From Pseudomonas libanensis (GTDB lineage: Bacteria > Pseudomonadota > Gammaproteobacteria > Pseudomonadales > Pseudomonadaceae), in the NCBI RefSeq assembly GCF_001439685.1, contig NZ_JYLH01000004.1, positions 186,001 through 250,000 of the forward strand: a stretch of DNA of 64,000 bases, read 5' to 3'. Made by a program: the position numbers and the translations under genes. The notes beneath the pieces were generated by a model that was given only the letters and a program-made list of their open reading frames with translations, was not told where the DNA came from and searched no databases. Positions 1 to 8,118 of this stretch are shown piece after piece (position 1 is the first letter of the stretch; every line of letters starts with the position of its first letter).

Positions 1-446
1 AATTCCAGGAAGAACGCCTGTTTGGCGCGGCCAATATGATCAAGGGCCTGGAGTACTGCATCGACAGCACCATCGCGTACTGCAAGGAACGCCAGACCTT
101 CGGCAAGGCGTTGATCGACAACCAGGTGATCCATTTTCGCCTGGCCGAACTTGCGACCGAAATCGAATGCCTGCGCGCCTTGGTCTACCAGGCCACCGAG
201 CAATACATCAAGGGTCAGGACGTCACCCGCCTGGCGTCCATGGCCAAGCTCAAGGCCGGGCGCCTGGGCCGCGAGGTCAGCGACAGCTGCCTGCAATATT
301 GGGGCGGCATGGGCTTCATGTGGGACAACCCGGTGGCCCGCGCCTATCGCGACGTGCGCCTGGTGTCGATTGGCGGCGGCGCCGACGAAATCATGCTGGG
401 CATCATCTGCAAACTGATGGGCACCCTGCCCGGTAAAAAGCCATGA
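1..446 (+). CDS. atuD: Acyl-CoA dehydrogenase, C-terminal part (citronellyl-CoA dehydrogenase AtuD-like)
   Basis: The open frame enters from the left edge and codes for about 147 residues of the C-terminal helical domain of an FAD-dependent acyl-CoA dehydrogenase. Family landmarks are ERQTFGKALIDNQ, the helix ending in SDSCLQYWGGMGFM, and the C-terminal YRDVRLVSIGGGADEIML segment that carries flavin and substrate contacts. The stop overlaps the next start as ATGA, so it is translationally coupled to the hydratase gene. The order dehydrogenase, hydratase, biotin carboxylase subunit fits the atuDEF order of citronellol/geraniol degradation. In the liu (leucine) cluster a carboxyltransferase gene lies between dehydrogenase and hydratase. 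The assignment to Atu rests on gene order and general resemblance, because the N-terminus and atuABC are outside the window. Confidence 0.8.
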   Translation, partial: FQEERLFGAANMIKGLEYCIDSTIAYCKERQTFGKALIDNQVIHFRLAELATEIECLRALVYQATEQYIKGQDVTRLASMAKLKAGRLGREVSDSCLQYWGGMGFMWDNPVARAYRDVRLVSIGGGADEIMLGIICKLMGTLPGKKP

Positions 447-1204
447 ACACTTTGCTGCTCGAAGCCCATAGCGGCGTGCTGCATATCACCCTCAACCGGC
501 CCGAATGTCGCAATGCGATGAGCCTTGAAATGGTCAATGAGCTGCGTGCGGTACTGGCGCAGTTGGACGGCCAGGTGCGCGCCGTGGTGATCAGCGGCGC
601 GGGCGGGCATTTTTGCGCGGGGGCCGATGTGAAGGATCTGGTCGGCGCGGGGGATGAACTGCAAGCGTTGAACCGGGCATTTGGCACCTTGCTGCAAGAG
701 GTAGAGGCGCTGCCGCAGGCGGTGATTGTATTGTTGCAAGGCGCGGTGCTGGGCGGCGGCTTTGGCTTGGCGTGTGTGAGTGATATTGCGATCGCCGACC
801 ACCAGGCCCAGTTCGGCTTGCCCGAGACCCGCCTGGGGTTGCTGCCGGCGCAGATTGCGCCGTTTGTGGTCAAGCGCATCGGCTTGACCCAGGCACGGCG
901 GCTGGCGCTGACGGCGGCGCGGTTTGATGGGATTGAGGCTGGCCGTTTGGGCGTGGTGCATTTTGTCGAGCACGATGCCCAGGCACTGGCGCAGCGGCTG
1001 GATGAAGTGCTGGGTCAGGTATTGCAGTGCGCGCCGGGGGCCAATGCGCGAACCAAATCCCTGTTGCTGGCAAGCGTGGATGAGCCGCTTGATGCAGTAC
1101 TGGACCGGGGGGCGCAGTGGTTTGCCGAGGCGGTGAGGAGTGAAGAAGGGGTTGAGGGGACGCAGGCGTTTATGCAGAAGCGAAAGCCGAGTTGGTCTCG
1201 ATGA
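443..1204 (+). CDS. atuE: Enoyl-CoA hydratase/isomerase family protein (isohexenylglutaconyl-CoA hydratase AtuE-like)
   Basis: This is a 253-residue crotonase-fold protein. The N-terminal LNRPECRNAMS strand, the oxyanion-hole segment GAGGHFCAGADVKDL (about residues 51-65) and the second oxyanion loop GAVLGGGFGLACVSDIAIA are intact. It probably hydrates isohexenylglutaconyl-CoA in the acyclic terpene pathway. That substrate is inferred from its place between the dehydrogenase and the biotin-containing carboxylase subunit. The start codon overlaps the dehydrogenase stop (ATGA). Right after the stop lies a REP inverted pair that separates this gene from the carboxylase gene. A generic enoyl-CoA or methylglutaconyl-CoA hydratase is the main alternative. 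Confidence 0.78.
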   Translation: MNTLLLEAHSGVLHITLNRPECRNAMSLEMVNELRAVLAQLDGQVRAVVISGAGGHFCAGADVKDLVGAGDELQALNRAFGTLLQEVEALPQAVIVLLQGAVLGGGFGLACVSDIAIADHQAQFGLPETRLGLLPAQIAPFVVKRIGLTQARRLALTAARFDGIEAGRLGVVHFVEHDAQALAQRLDEVLGQVLQCAPGANARTKSLLLASVDEPLDAVLDRGAQWFAEAVRSEEGVEGTQAFMQKRKPSWSR

Positions 1205-1209
1205 CGCCA

Positions 1210-1272
1210 TCGCAGGCAAGCCAGCTCCCACAGAGGAACCCGTTTCAAATGTGGGAGCTGGCTTGCCTGCGA
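1210..1272. repeat. REP inverted pair (REPIN-like hairpin) between atuE and atuF
   Basis: Two perfect 23-bp arms, TCGCAGGCAAGCCAGCTCCCACA and its reverse complement, are separated by 17 bases. The same sequence recurs at many intergenic sites in this window. It starts six bases after the atuE stop and can form a strong stem in RNA. This suggests transcript stabilisation or partial termination between atuE and atuF. Confidence 0.9.
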
Positions 1273-1313
1273 AGAGGCCCCAACACACGCCACATTCATC
1301 AAGGGATAACCCA

Positions 1314-3197
1314 ATGCCCGCATTCACCAAGATCCTGATCGCCAACCGCGGCGAAATCGCCTGCCGCATCCAACGCACCGCCCAGGCTCTGGGCTATCGC
1401 ACCGTGGCCGTCTACAGCGACGCAGATACCGATGCCCTGCACGTACAGATGGCCGACGAAGCCGTACACATCGGCCCGGCTCCCGTACACCAGTCCTACC
1501 TGAACACAGAGGCCATCCTCGCCGCCGCCCAACTGACCGGCGCCGACGCCATTCACCCCGGCTACGGCTTCCTCTCGGAAAATCCCGACTTCGCCCGTGC
1601 CTGCCAGCAGGCCACTCTCACCTTCATCGGCCCCAGCGCCGAGGCGATCGAACTGATGGGCAGCAAACGCCTATCCAAACTCACCATGCTCGACGCCGGC
1701 GTACCCTGCATCGCCGGCTACCAAGGCAGTGCCCAGGACGATGCCACCCTGCAACAGGAAGCCGAACGCATCGGCTTCCCGCTGATGATCAAGGCCAGCG
1801 CCGGTGGCGGTGGACGTGGCATGCGTCTGGTGTACCAGCGCGAACAGCTGCTGGAGCAACTGCGCACCGCACGCTCGGAAGCCATGAATGCGTTCGGCAG
1901 CGACGAACTGATCCTCGAACAGGCGCTGATCGACCCGCGCCACGTGGAAGTGCAACTGTTCGGCGACAGCCATGGCAACCTGATCTACCTCGGCGAGCGC
2001 GACTGTTCGATCCAGCGCCGCCATCAGAAAGTCATTGAAGAAGCACCCTGCCCCGTGATGACGCCCGATCTGCGCCAGGCCATGGGCGAAGCCGCGCTCA
2101 AAGCCGGGCGGGCGGTGAACTATGTGGGTGCCGGCACCGTGGAATTTTTGCTTGATCGCAACGGCCAGTTCTATTTCCTGGAAATGAACACGCGCCTGCA
2201 AGTCGAACATCCCGTCACTGAGATGATCACCGGCCTCGACCTGGTGGACTGGCAGTTGCAGATCGCCGCCGGCCAACCGCTGCCACTCACCCAATCACAG
2301 GTGACCCTGACCGGCCACGCCATGGAAGTGCGCCTGTACGCCGAAGACCCGGCCCAGGGCTTCCTGCCGCAAACCGGCGACGTGCTGCGCTGGGAACCCG
2401 CGCCTGGCGTGCGTATCGACCATGGCTTGCATGAAGGCCAAACCATCAGCCCGTTCTACGACCCGATGCTGGGCAAGATCATCGCCCACGGCGCCAGCCG
2501 CGAAGAAGCCCGGCGAAAACTGCTGCGGGCCGTGGAAGACACCCTGTTGCTGGGCGTAGCGACCAACCAGCGCTTGCTCATCGACCTGCTCAAGCACCCG
2601 AACTTTATTAACGGCGACTTCAGCACAGGCTTGATCGCTGAACACTTCAGCGTCATCCCACAGCAGACGGCGACCGCTGAACAGCTCTCGCTGGCCGCCG
2701 CGCTGTTCTATCAACACAGCGCCAACCAGCACACCCAAACACTTGCGCGCTGGCGCAATACGGCGAGTGTCTCCGTAACGTACCGCCTGGAGGCCAACGG
2801 CCAACTCCACAGCGTCAGCGTTGACGACCTGCGACTCACTACCGACGGCCGCCACGCCAGCCTGGTCATCAACGGTATCCGCCGCCACATCGCCTATCAC
2901 CTGGACGGCAACCGGCTATGGCTACCAGGGCTGACCGTCACCGACCGCACCCAGCAAGTCGCCAGCCGCCAGGCCGGCGCCAGCAGCGGCACGGTCCAGG
3001 CGCCCATGGACGGCGCCATCGTCGATATACGGGTATGCGTCGGTGAGACCGTCAGCAAAGGCCAACTGTTGCTGGTGCTCGAAGCGATGAAAATGGAGCA
3101 CCCGTTGAAGGCCGGTATCGATGGCACGGTCAAGCAGATGCGCGTCGTGACGGGCGATCAGGTGCGCAACCGTCAGGTTTTGCTGGAGATCGAATAA
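1314..3197 (+). CDS. atuF: Biotin-dependent acyl-CoA carboxylase alpha subunit (geranyl-CoA carboxylase AtuF-like)
   Basis: This 627-residue protein has a biotin carboxylase half and a C-terminal biotinyl domain. Visible landmarks are the N-terminal KILIANRGEIACRIQRTAQ, the ATP-grasp glycine loop KASAGGGGRGMR, the catalytic EVQLFGDSHGNLIYLGERDCS and RRHQKVIEEAPCP segments, EMNTRLQVEHPVTE, and the biotin-attachment sequence EAMKMEH near the C-terminus. The start was placed at 1314 because the biotin carboxylase fold begins at MPAFTKILIANRGE; the upstream in-frame sequence is REP-derived. It would charge biotin with carbonate for a beta subunit encoded outside the window. Methylcrotonyl-CoA carboxylase alpha (LiuD) is the alternative. 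No atuG or atuH follows, unlike the P. aeruginosa cluster. Confidence 0.82.
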   Translation: MPAFTKILIANRGEIACRIQRTAQALGYRTVAVYSDADTDALHVQMADEAVHIGPAPVHQSYLNTEAILAAAQLTGADAIHPGYGFLSENPDFARACQQATLTFIGPSAEAIELMGSKRLSKLTMLDAGVPCIAGYQGSAQDDATLQQEAERIGFPLMIKASAGGGGRGMRLVYQREQLLEQLRTARSEAMNAFGSDELILEQALIDPRHVEVQLFGDSHGNLIYLGERDCSIQRRHQKVIEEAPCPVMTPDLRQAMGEAALKAGRAVNYVGAGTVEFLLDRNGQFYFLEMNTRLQVEHPVTEMITGLDLVDWQLQIAAGQPLPLTQSQVTLTGHAMEVRLYAEDPAQGFLPQTGDVLRWEPAPGVRIDHGLHEGQTISPFYDPMLGKIIAHGASREEARRKLLRAVEDTLLLGVATNQRLLIDLLKHPNFINGDFSTGLIAEHFSVIPQQTATAEQLSLAAALFYQHSANQHTQTLARWRNTASVSVTYRLEANGQLHSVSVDDLRLTTDGRHASLVINGIRRHIAYHLDGNRLWLPGLTVTDRTQQVASRQAGASSGTVQAPMDGAIVDIRVCVGETVSKGQLLLVLEAMKMEHPLKAGIDGTVKQMRVVTGDQVRNRQVLLEIE

Positions 3198-3272
3198 CGG
3201 CCCTGGGCGGAACTACAGGGCCGGGCTACGCTCTATCCCCATCAGGAAGGGACGAGTACGGGAACCTGCACC

Positions 3273-3815
3273 ATGCCTCATTGGCTGATTATTGACCTTG
3301 AAGCCACAACGGATGACGGCGGCTGGCCCGTGACGGAGATGGAAGTCATCGAGATTGGCGCCAGCCTGGTCAACCGCCAGGGCCGCGAACTGGATCACTT
3401 CCAGCGCTTTGTGCGGCCACTGCGACGGCCATTGCTGACGCCCTTTTGCCGCAAACTGACCCACATCACCCAGGCCAATATCGACGCAGCCGCACCGATC
3501 ACCGAGGTGTGGCCGCTGTTCGAGCGCTGGCTGGGCCAGCATCAGGCACGCCTGGAAGGCTGGGCCAGCTGGGGGGATTACGATCGCGTGCAGCTTGAGC
3601 TGGAATGGCAACGCCATGACCTGGCCAGCGCCCTGGGCCAAACGCCCCATGTGAACCTCAAGCAACGCTTCGCCAAGGCCCGGCGCCTGGACAAGCCGCT
3701 GGGGCTCAACGGCGCCCTGCAACTGGCGGGGATGCAGTTCCATGGCCAGCAGCATCGCGCGTTGGAAGATGCACGCAATACCGCACGCCTGTTGCCGTTG
3801 ATTTTGCCGGTCTAG
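3273..3815 (+). CDS. 3'-5' exonuclease of the DnaQ/ERI-1 (DEDDh) family
   Basis: This 180-residue single-domain nuclease begins at once with exonuclease motif I, MPHWLIIDLEATTDDGGW (Asp8 and Glu10 bind metal). It has the motif II region RKLTHITQANIDAA, a W-G-D-YD segment (WASWGDYDRVQLE), and the motif III HRALEDARNTARLL with the catalytic His and Asp near residues 161-166. All DEDDh residues appear present. It has no partner domain and resembles the ERI-1/KapD-type exonucleases that trim RNA or single-stranded DNA. The physiological substrate cannot be read from the sequence. It stands alone between the carboxylase gene and ppnP, with a 75-base upstream gap. Confidence 0.85.
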   Translation: MPHWLIIDLEATTDDGGWPVTEMEVIEIGASLVNRQGRELDHFQRFVRPLRRPLLTPFCRKLTHITQANIDAAAPITEVWPLFERWLGQHQARLEGWASWGDYDRVQLELEWQRHDLASALGQTPHVNLKQRFAKARRLDKPLGLNGALQLAGMQFHGQQHRALEDARNTARLLPLILPV

Positions 3816-3878
3816 GCAGCTCCCACAGGCTTGGGCATACTGGCCGGCCTTTCCAGACCCTTTTCCGAGGATTCACCC

Positions 3879-4163
3879 ATGTTCAAAGTCAACGAGTACT
3901 TCGACGGCACCGTCAAGTCGATCGCTTTCGGCACCGCAGAAGGGCCGGCGACCATCGGCGTGATGGCCCCGGGTGAATACGAATTCGGCACCGCCCAGCG
4001 TGAAATCATGCACGTGGTTTCCGGCGCCCTGACCGTCAAGCTGCCCGACAGCAGCGAGTGGGAAACCTTCGCCGCCGGCAGCCAGTTCAACGTACCGGCC
4101 AACAGCAAGTTCCAGTTGAAGGTTGCCGTGGACACCGCTTACCTGTGTGAATACCGCGGCTAA
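3879..4163 (+). CDS. ppnP: Pyrimidine/purine nucleoside phosphorylase PpnP
   Basis: The 94-residue product matches the small cupin-fold PpnP (formerly YaiE/DUF1255) family in length and sequence: [37 protein letters not shown], and the C-terminal AYLCEYRG. The family phosphorolyses nucleosides to a base and ribose-1-phosphate. The start was chosen at the ATG giving the family-typical N-terminus. The frame is open further upstream, but no family homology is expected there. A rho-independent terminator follows 18 bases after the stop, so it is probably a monocistronic unit. Confidence 0.9.
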   Translation: MFKVNEYFDGTVKSIAFGTAEGPATIGVMAPGEYEFGTAQREIMHVVSGALTVKLPDSSEWETFAAGSQFNVPANSKFQLKVAVDTAYLCEYRG

Positions 4164-4181
4164 GCATCACCGGCAAACAAC

Positions 4182-4213
4182 AATGCCCGCCTCCAGCGAG
4201 ACGGGCATTTTTT
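4182..4213 (+). terminator. Rho-independent terminator after ppnP
   Basis: The arms AATGCCCG and CGGGCATT are separated by 12 bases and followed by a run of six T. The hairpin lies between the convergent ppnP and MOSC genes and may work in both directions, but the T-run favours the plus strand. Confidence 0.85.
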
Positions 4214-5015
4214 ATTCCAGCACCGTCACCGGCATGCCGACTTCCAGGCGCCCGATGCCGTCGTTGACCAGGTTCTGGCCAAACATCGCACCCTTCTCGG
4301 TCTTGCGATAGGTCTCCAGCGTCGCGAAAGGCTCACGGTCGGGGCTGCGCTCGCCGGTCTGCGGGTCAATGGTGGTGAGGATGCAGCGCGAGCACGGCTT
4401 GACCACCCGAAACTCCACGTCGCCGATGCGCAAGCGTTTCCAGCCATCTTCGGCAAAGGCCTCGGCGCCCTCGATCACCAGGTTGGGACGAAAGCGCAGC
4501 ATTTCCATCGGCCGGCCGATATGCGCACACAGGTCGTCCAGAGAAGCCTGGCCGATCAACAGCAAGGGGTAACCGTCAGCGAACCCCACCTGATCGTGAT
4601 CCTGGCCATAACCGGAGTCGGTAGAACGCGCACGCTCCAGGGGCATATGCACCAGGCGCGTGGGTTTGCCGATGAACGCACTGACCCAGGCCGCCGCTGC
4701 ATCGCCCGCATCCGGTACGCGCAGGGTGTCGCGCCAGATGGTGACACCGCGTAAGTCCTCGTCGCCGGGCAAAGCCACCTCCAGCGGCGCATGACCGGGC
4801 GTACTGAGGGTCAGGCCGCCCATACTGTTCCACAGCGCCGACAGTTGGCTCATCTTCGCCACGGCCCGTTGCGTCAGGAACCGCCCGCTGGCCTCGTCCA
4901 CCAGCATCCAGCGTCGATCCCCCTGCAACCCGAGTTTATCCAGGCCGATCTGCTGCAAGGGTTCGCCCTTGCCGGACTTCAACGGGTAACGGTACAACGC
5001 ACTGAGACGAAGCAT
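4212..5015 (-). CDS. MOSC domain protein (YcbX-like, putative molybdenum-cofactor-dependent reductase)
   Basis: This 267-residue protein has an N-terminal MOSC_N beta-barrel (LSALYRYPLKSGKGEPLQQIGLDKLGLQGDR) and a C-terminal MOSC domain. Its conserved cysteine lies in VVKPCSRCILTTIDPQTGE, the position that can bind the molybdenum of Moco. Family members such as E. coli YcbX and the eukaryotic mARC proteins reduce N-hydroxylated compounds. YcbX carries an extra C-terminal ferredoxin domain that is absent here, so an external electron donor would be needed. It converges with ppnP over a shared terminator, and its promoter would lie in the short gap facing cheV. Confidence 0.85.
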   Translation of the reverse strand: MLRLSALYRYPLKSGKGEPLQQIGLDKLGLQGDRRWMLVDEASGRFLTQRAVAKMSQLSALWNSMGGLTLSTPGHAPLEVALPGDEDLRGVTIWRDTLRVPDAGDAAAAWVSAFIGKPTRLVHMPLERARSTDSGYGQDHDQVGFADGYPLLLIGQASLDDLCAHIGRPMEMLRFRPNLVIEGAEAFAEDGWKRLRIGDVEFRVVKPCSRCILTTIDPQTGERSPDREPFATLETYRKTEKGAMFGQNLVNDGIGRLEVGMPVTVLE

Positions 5016-5053
5016 GGGCCTGCATTCCTAGGACACAAAGTGTCATCCTAACC

Positions 5054-5989
5054 TCAGGCAGGCACTTCGTCCAACATCAGTCGTTGGCGCACCACATCTA
5101 CCAGCTTGTCCGGCTGGAATTTGGAAAGGAAGTTGTCACAACCAACCTTCTTCACCATCGAGTCGTTGAAGCTGCCCGACAGTGAGGTGTGCAGCACCAC
5201 GTAGAGCCCACGCAGGCGCGGGTCATTGCGGATTTCGGTGGTGAGGCGGTAGCCGTCCATCTCGGGCATTTCGGCATCGGTGAAGATCATCAGCAGCTTG
5301 TCGGTCATCACCTGGCCCGTGTCAGCCCAGGCCTTGAGCATGTTCAGGGCCTTGAGGCCGTCACTGGCGATGTGCATCTTCACGCCCAACTGGCCGAGGG
5401 TGTCACGCAACTGCGACAGGGCCACGTTGGAGTCGTCCACCAGCAGCACTTCGCGGCCACGGGCACGCTCCAGGAGCGGGTCTTCGAGTTTTTCCCGGGA
5501 GACCTTGGCGTTGTAGGGCACGATCTCGGCGAGGACTTTCTCCACGTCGATGATCTCCACCAACTGGTCATCGACCTTGCTGATGGCGGTGAGGTAATGC
5601 TGGCGCCCGGCGCTGGTGGGCGGCGGCAGGATGGCTTCCCAGTTCATGTTGACGATGCGGTCGACGCCGCCGACCAGGAAGGCCTGCACCGAACGGTTGT
5701 ATTCGGTGACGATGATGGTGCTGTTGGGCCCCGGCACCAGAGGGCGCATGCCGATGGCCTGGGACAGGTCGATCACCGGCAAGGTCTGGCCACGCAGGTT
5801 GACCACCCCGCACACGAAGGGGTGGCGCTGGGGCATCAGGGTCAGCTTGGGCAGCTGCAGCACTTCCTGCACCTTGAACACGTTGATGGCGAACAACTGC
5901 CGCCCAGCCAGGCGGAACATGAGAATCTCCAGGCGATTCTCACCCACCAATTGCGTGCGTTGATCTACCGTGTCGAGAATGCCGGCCAT
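5054..5989 (-). CDS. cheV: Chemotaxis protein CheV (CheW domain plus receiver)
   Basis: The 311-residue protein has a CheW-like coupling domain (about residues 20-165; LAGRQLFAINVFKVQEVLQ, VNLRGQTLPVIDLSQAIG) and a C-terminal receiver domain (EVLLVDDSNVALSQL, IFTDAEMPEMDGYRL with the phospho-accepting Asp, and a KFQPDK lysine loop). CheV couples receptors to CheA and adapts by phosphorylation. The start at 5989 is set by the ribosome site AGGAGCTTTCA-ATG; the longer upstream frame lacks one. It is separate from the main che operon. Its divergent neighbour is an HPt-like protein, and a palindrome lies 114 bases upstream. Confidence 0.9.
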   Translation of the reverse strand: MAGILDTVDQRTQLVGENRLEILMFRLAGRQLFAINVFKVQEVLQLPKLTLMPQRHPFVCGVVNLRGQTLPVIDLSQAIGMRPLVPGPNSTIIVTEYNRSVQAFLVGGVDRIVNMNWEAILPPPTSAGRQHYLTAISKVDDQLVEIIDVEKVLAEIVPYNAKVSREKLEDPLLERARGREVLLVDDSNVALSQLRDTLGQLGVKMHIASDGLKALNMLKAWADTGQVMTDKLLMIFTDAEMPEMDGYRLTTEIRNDPRLRGLYVVLHTSLSGSFNDSMVKKVGCDNFLSKFQPDKLVDVVRQRLMLDEVPA

Positions 5990-6524
5990 TGAAAGCTCCT
6001 GGTGTACATGCAGGTGTGCGCTGAAGGGTGTGCGGTTCGTATAGACGGTTATCGGCGGCAAGCACCAAACCTTGACCCTGCTAAAATGCCATGCAAACAC
6101 ATTGATGTCACACTGACATCATGCTTTACTGCATTCACCTCACAACGAGCCCGCACGACACTCGAATCGGCGCGCGGTTCCACCTCGTAAGGGATTCCCC
6201 TATGCGCAATCAGGCCCAACCTGATATTCGCGATATCTAATAGCCATTAATGTGACGCCATTCTCATTGCATGAATGGAGTCAGGCTTTTGTTTGCCATC
6301 CCCAGCCCTTGGCCCATGGGCCTTTCAGGCACTCACGTATCGGCAACTGAAGTCGTGTCACCCCTCACACCCGGGGCTACATACGACTTTCGTGAGCATT
6401 TCAATAAACATCCTACTGGAATATCGGAAGCGGCCTACAAGTCCAAGTCGTGTTTCAGCGCTAGTTTTAAGCCATTCACCCGGTGCGACATCTCATCACC
6501 CGATCTTTTGTTAGGGAGACTTGC
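5990..6524. other. Intergenic region between cheV and the divergent HPt-like gene
   Basis: These 535 bases hold no convincing gene. Two overlapping plus-strand frames near 6271-6528 lack a ribosome site and any recognisable family. Base composition is more AT-rich than the flanking genes. The region must carry the cheV promoter and that of the HPt-like gene, and contains the palindrome at 6103-6121. No consensus sigma-54 or sigma-28 element was found by eye. Confidence 0.6.
6103..6121. promoter_or_regulatory. Operator-like palindrome TGATGTCA-CAC-TGACATCA
   Basis: Two perfect 8-bp arms are separated by three bases, in an AT-rich stretch 114 bases upstream of cheV and about 400 bases upstream of the divergent HPt-like gene. 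The symmetry fits a dimeric transcription factor site. The protein that binds it is unknown. Confidence 0.45.
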
Positions 6525-6971
6525 ATGATGAACGACGGTAAGGAGTGGCAACTTGCATTTCCCGAGTTCCTGCACGAGGCTGAAAAGCTGTTGAACAAGT
6601 CAGAAGAGTGCTTGAGCCACCTGCATTTGATTCCAAACGACAGTGACGCCGTCGAGTGCATGAAAGTCAGCTTGAGCAAGCTCGCCGAGCGCGCGGACTG
6701 CCTGGCCTTGCAGGCGATCAGCGAGTTCTCCCGGAAAATTCAATACCTGATCGCCAATGCCGTGAGCCCCGTGCAATTGCATGATCAGGCGCTGGATGCC
6801 TTGCACGACTGCCTGACGCTGCTGGCCTGGCAACTGGAATTTATCGACCCCCGCACGGGCATACTGAGCCTGGATGACGGTGAGCAAAGGTCATTGATTG
6901 AGGCGGCTACCCTGCAGATTCCGCAAAAAAATCAAAACTACTCTGCGCAGCATGAGGTACGCCTGCAGTAA
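6525..6971 (+). CDS. HPt-like helical protein lacking the phospho-accepting histidine
   Basis: This is a 148-residue, all-helical, acidic protein. Around residues 38-80 the pattern AVECMKVSLSKLAERADCL followed by ALQAISEFSRKIQYLI resembles the two central helices of a histidine phosphotransfer domain. At the place where HPt proteins have H-x-LKGS it reads M-K-VSLS, so no His is available for phosphorylation. The start at 6525 (or 6528) follows TTAGGGAGAC. It is flanked by cheV and a NarX-type two-component pair, so a decoy, docking or chaperone role in signalling is possible. The HPt relation is my reading of the pattern and is uncertain. Confidence 0.6.
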   Translation: MMNDGKEWQLAFPEFLHEAEKLLNKSEECLSHLHLIPNDSDAVECMKVSLSKLAERADCLALQAISEFSRKIQYLIANAVSPVQLHDQALDALHDCLTLLAWQLEFIDPRTGILSLDDGEQRSLIEAATLQIPQKNQNYSAQHEVRLQ

Positions 6972-7224
6972 ATATCAATTAGCCATCAACGCGATTGTTA
7001 TACAAACCAACTTCGTTAATACAACTTTCCACTTTGGGATGACCGCCCAGAGTATTCGTGTGGGTCATACACCAATCAGGCGACCAACGGTAAGAGCGGT
7101 GGTACTATGCCCCGCTCGAAATGTTTTAACTTCACCCTGTTTAAAAAACGATTCGGCTGCGCATTCCAAACAGAGCCCGGTCAACCGGCCTCCCCGCAGT
7201 GAACCCTCATTGGCTCCATCCGCT

Positions 7225-8118
7225 ATGTACGCCAGCCTCAAGTCACTTATCGCCAGGTCCGTGTTCCGCAGCGATGCCCGCCGCCTCATCCTTGCCCTGT
7301 GCCTGTGCTCTCTGTTGGCCAGCCTGTGGGCATACCTGCAAGGCGCGCCGCTGCCATTATTGATTCTGCTGCTCAACCTGGTCACCTTGGCAATGGTGGG
7401 CCTGCACCAGTGGTGCTCGCGCAAAGCCATCAAGTTCCAGCCCCAGGAACTGGCCGACCGCCTGCTGCAGGTCCAGGAAAACGAACGCCACCGTCTCAGC
7501 CGTGAACTGCACGACGACATTGGCCAACTGCTGACCGCCGCCAAACTGCAAGGCGAATGGCTGCAACGTCGCCTGCCCCAAGACCTGCAAAACCATTGCT
7601 CGGTGCTGTGCAACACGCTCAACGAAACCCTGGCTAAGGTGCGCGACGTGTCCGCGATCCTCAACCCTCGCCAGCTGGCAAGCCTGGGCCTGGAAGCCAG
7701 CCTGCGCGCGCACCTGCTCAAGACCTTGGAGAACACCCAGGTATGCTGGAGCCTGGAGTGCCAGCAACGACTGACCGGCATCCCCGAGGAAATGGCCGTG
7801 GCGGCCTTTCGCATCACCCAGGAAGCCGTCACCAACATGCTTCGCCATGCCCAGGCGCACAATCTGTTGGTGCGCCTGCAACGCCTGCCCGAAGGCCTGT
7901 CACTGGTAATCTGCGATGACGGCCTGGGTTTCTCGCCTGCCACCGACCCCGGTCGGGAGGGCCAACGGGGCATGGCCGGCATGACGGAGCGGGCCGATCA
8001 GCTGGGGGGCACCCTGACCGTCAGCAGCCAGCCAGGCAAAGGCACACGCATCAACGCACTTTTCCCCTGGGCGCCCCGCGCCCTCAAACGGGCCAGCCCC
8101 CCTAAGGTTCTCGAGTGA
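7225..8118 (+). CDS. Membrane-bound sensor histidine kinase, NarX/DesK type (HisKA_3)
   Basis: The 297-residue kinase has two membrane segments at about residues 20-62, with almost nothing outside the membrane. A short linker is followed by the HisKA_3 phosphorylation helix ENERHRLSRELHDDIGQLL (His96) and a HATPase domain with N-box ITQEAVTNMLRHAQA and G-box ICDDGLGF and GMAGMTERA. The start was placed at MYASLKSL just before the first membrane helix; the frame is open upstream for more than 100 residues that look non-coding. The stop overlaps the regulator start as GTGA. With no periplasmic sensor it may read membrane state, as DesK does. The signal is unknown. Confidence 0.85.
   Translation: MYASLKSLIARSVFRSDARRLILALCLCSLLASLWAYLQGAPLPLLILLLNLVTLAMVGLHQWCSRKAIKFQPQELADRLLQVQENERHRLSRELHDDIGQLLTAAKLQGEWLQRRLPQDLQNHCSVLCNTLNETLAKVRDVSAILNPRQLASLGLEASLRAHLLKTLENTQVCWSLECQQRLTGIPEEMAVAAFRITQEAVTNMLRHAQAHNLLVRLQRLPEGLSLVICDDGLGFSPATDPGREGQRGMAGMTERADQLGGTLTVSSQPGKGTRINALFPWAPRALKRASPPKVLE

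Noticed and set aside
6271..6528. Two overlapping plus-strand frames before the HPt-like gene
   Set aside because: No ribosome site, no family resemblance and non-coding composition. They are probably part of the 5' untranslated or promoter region.
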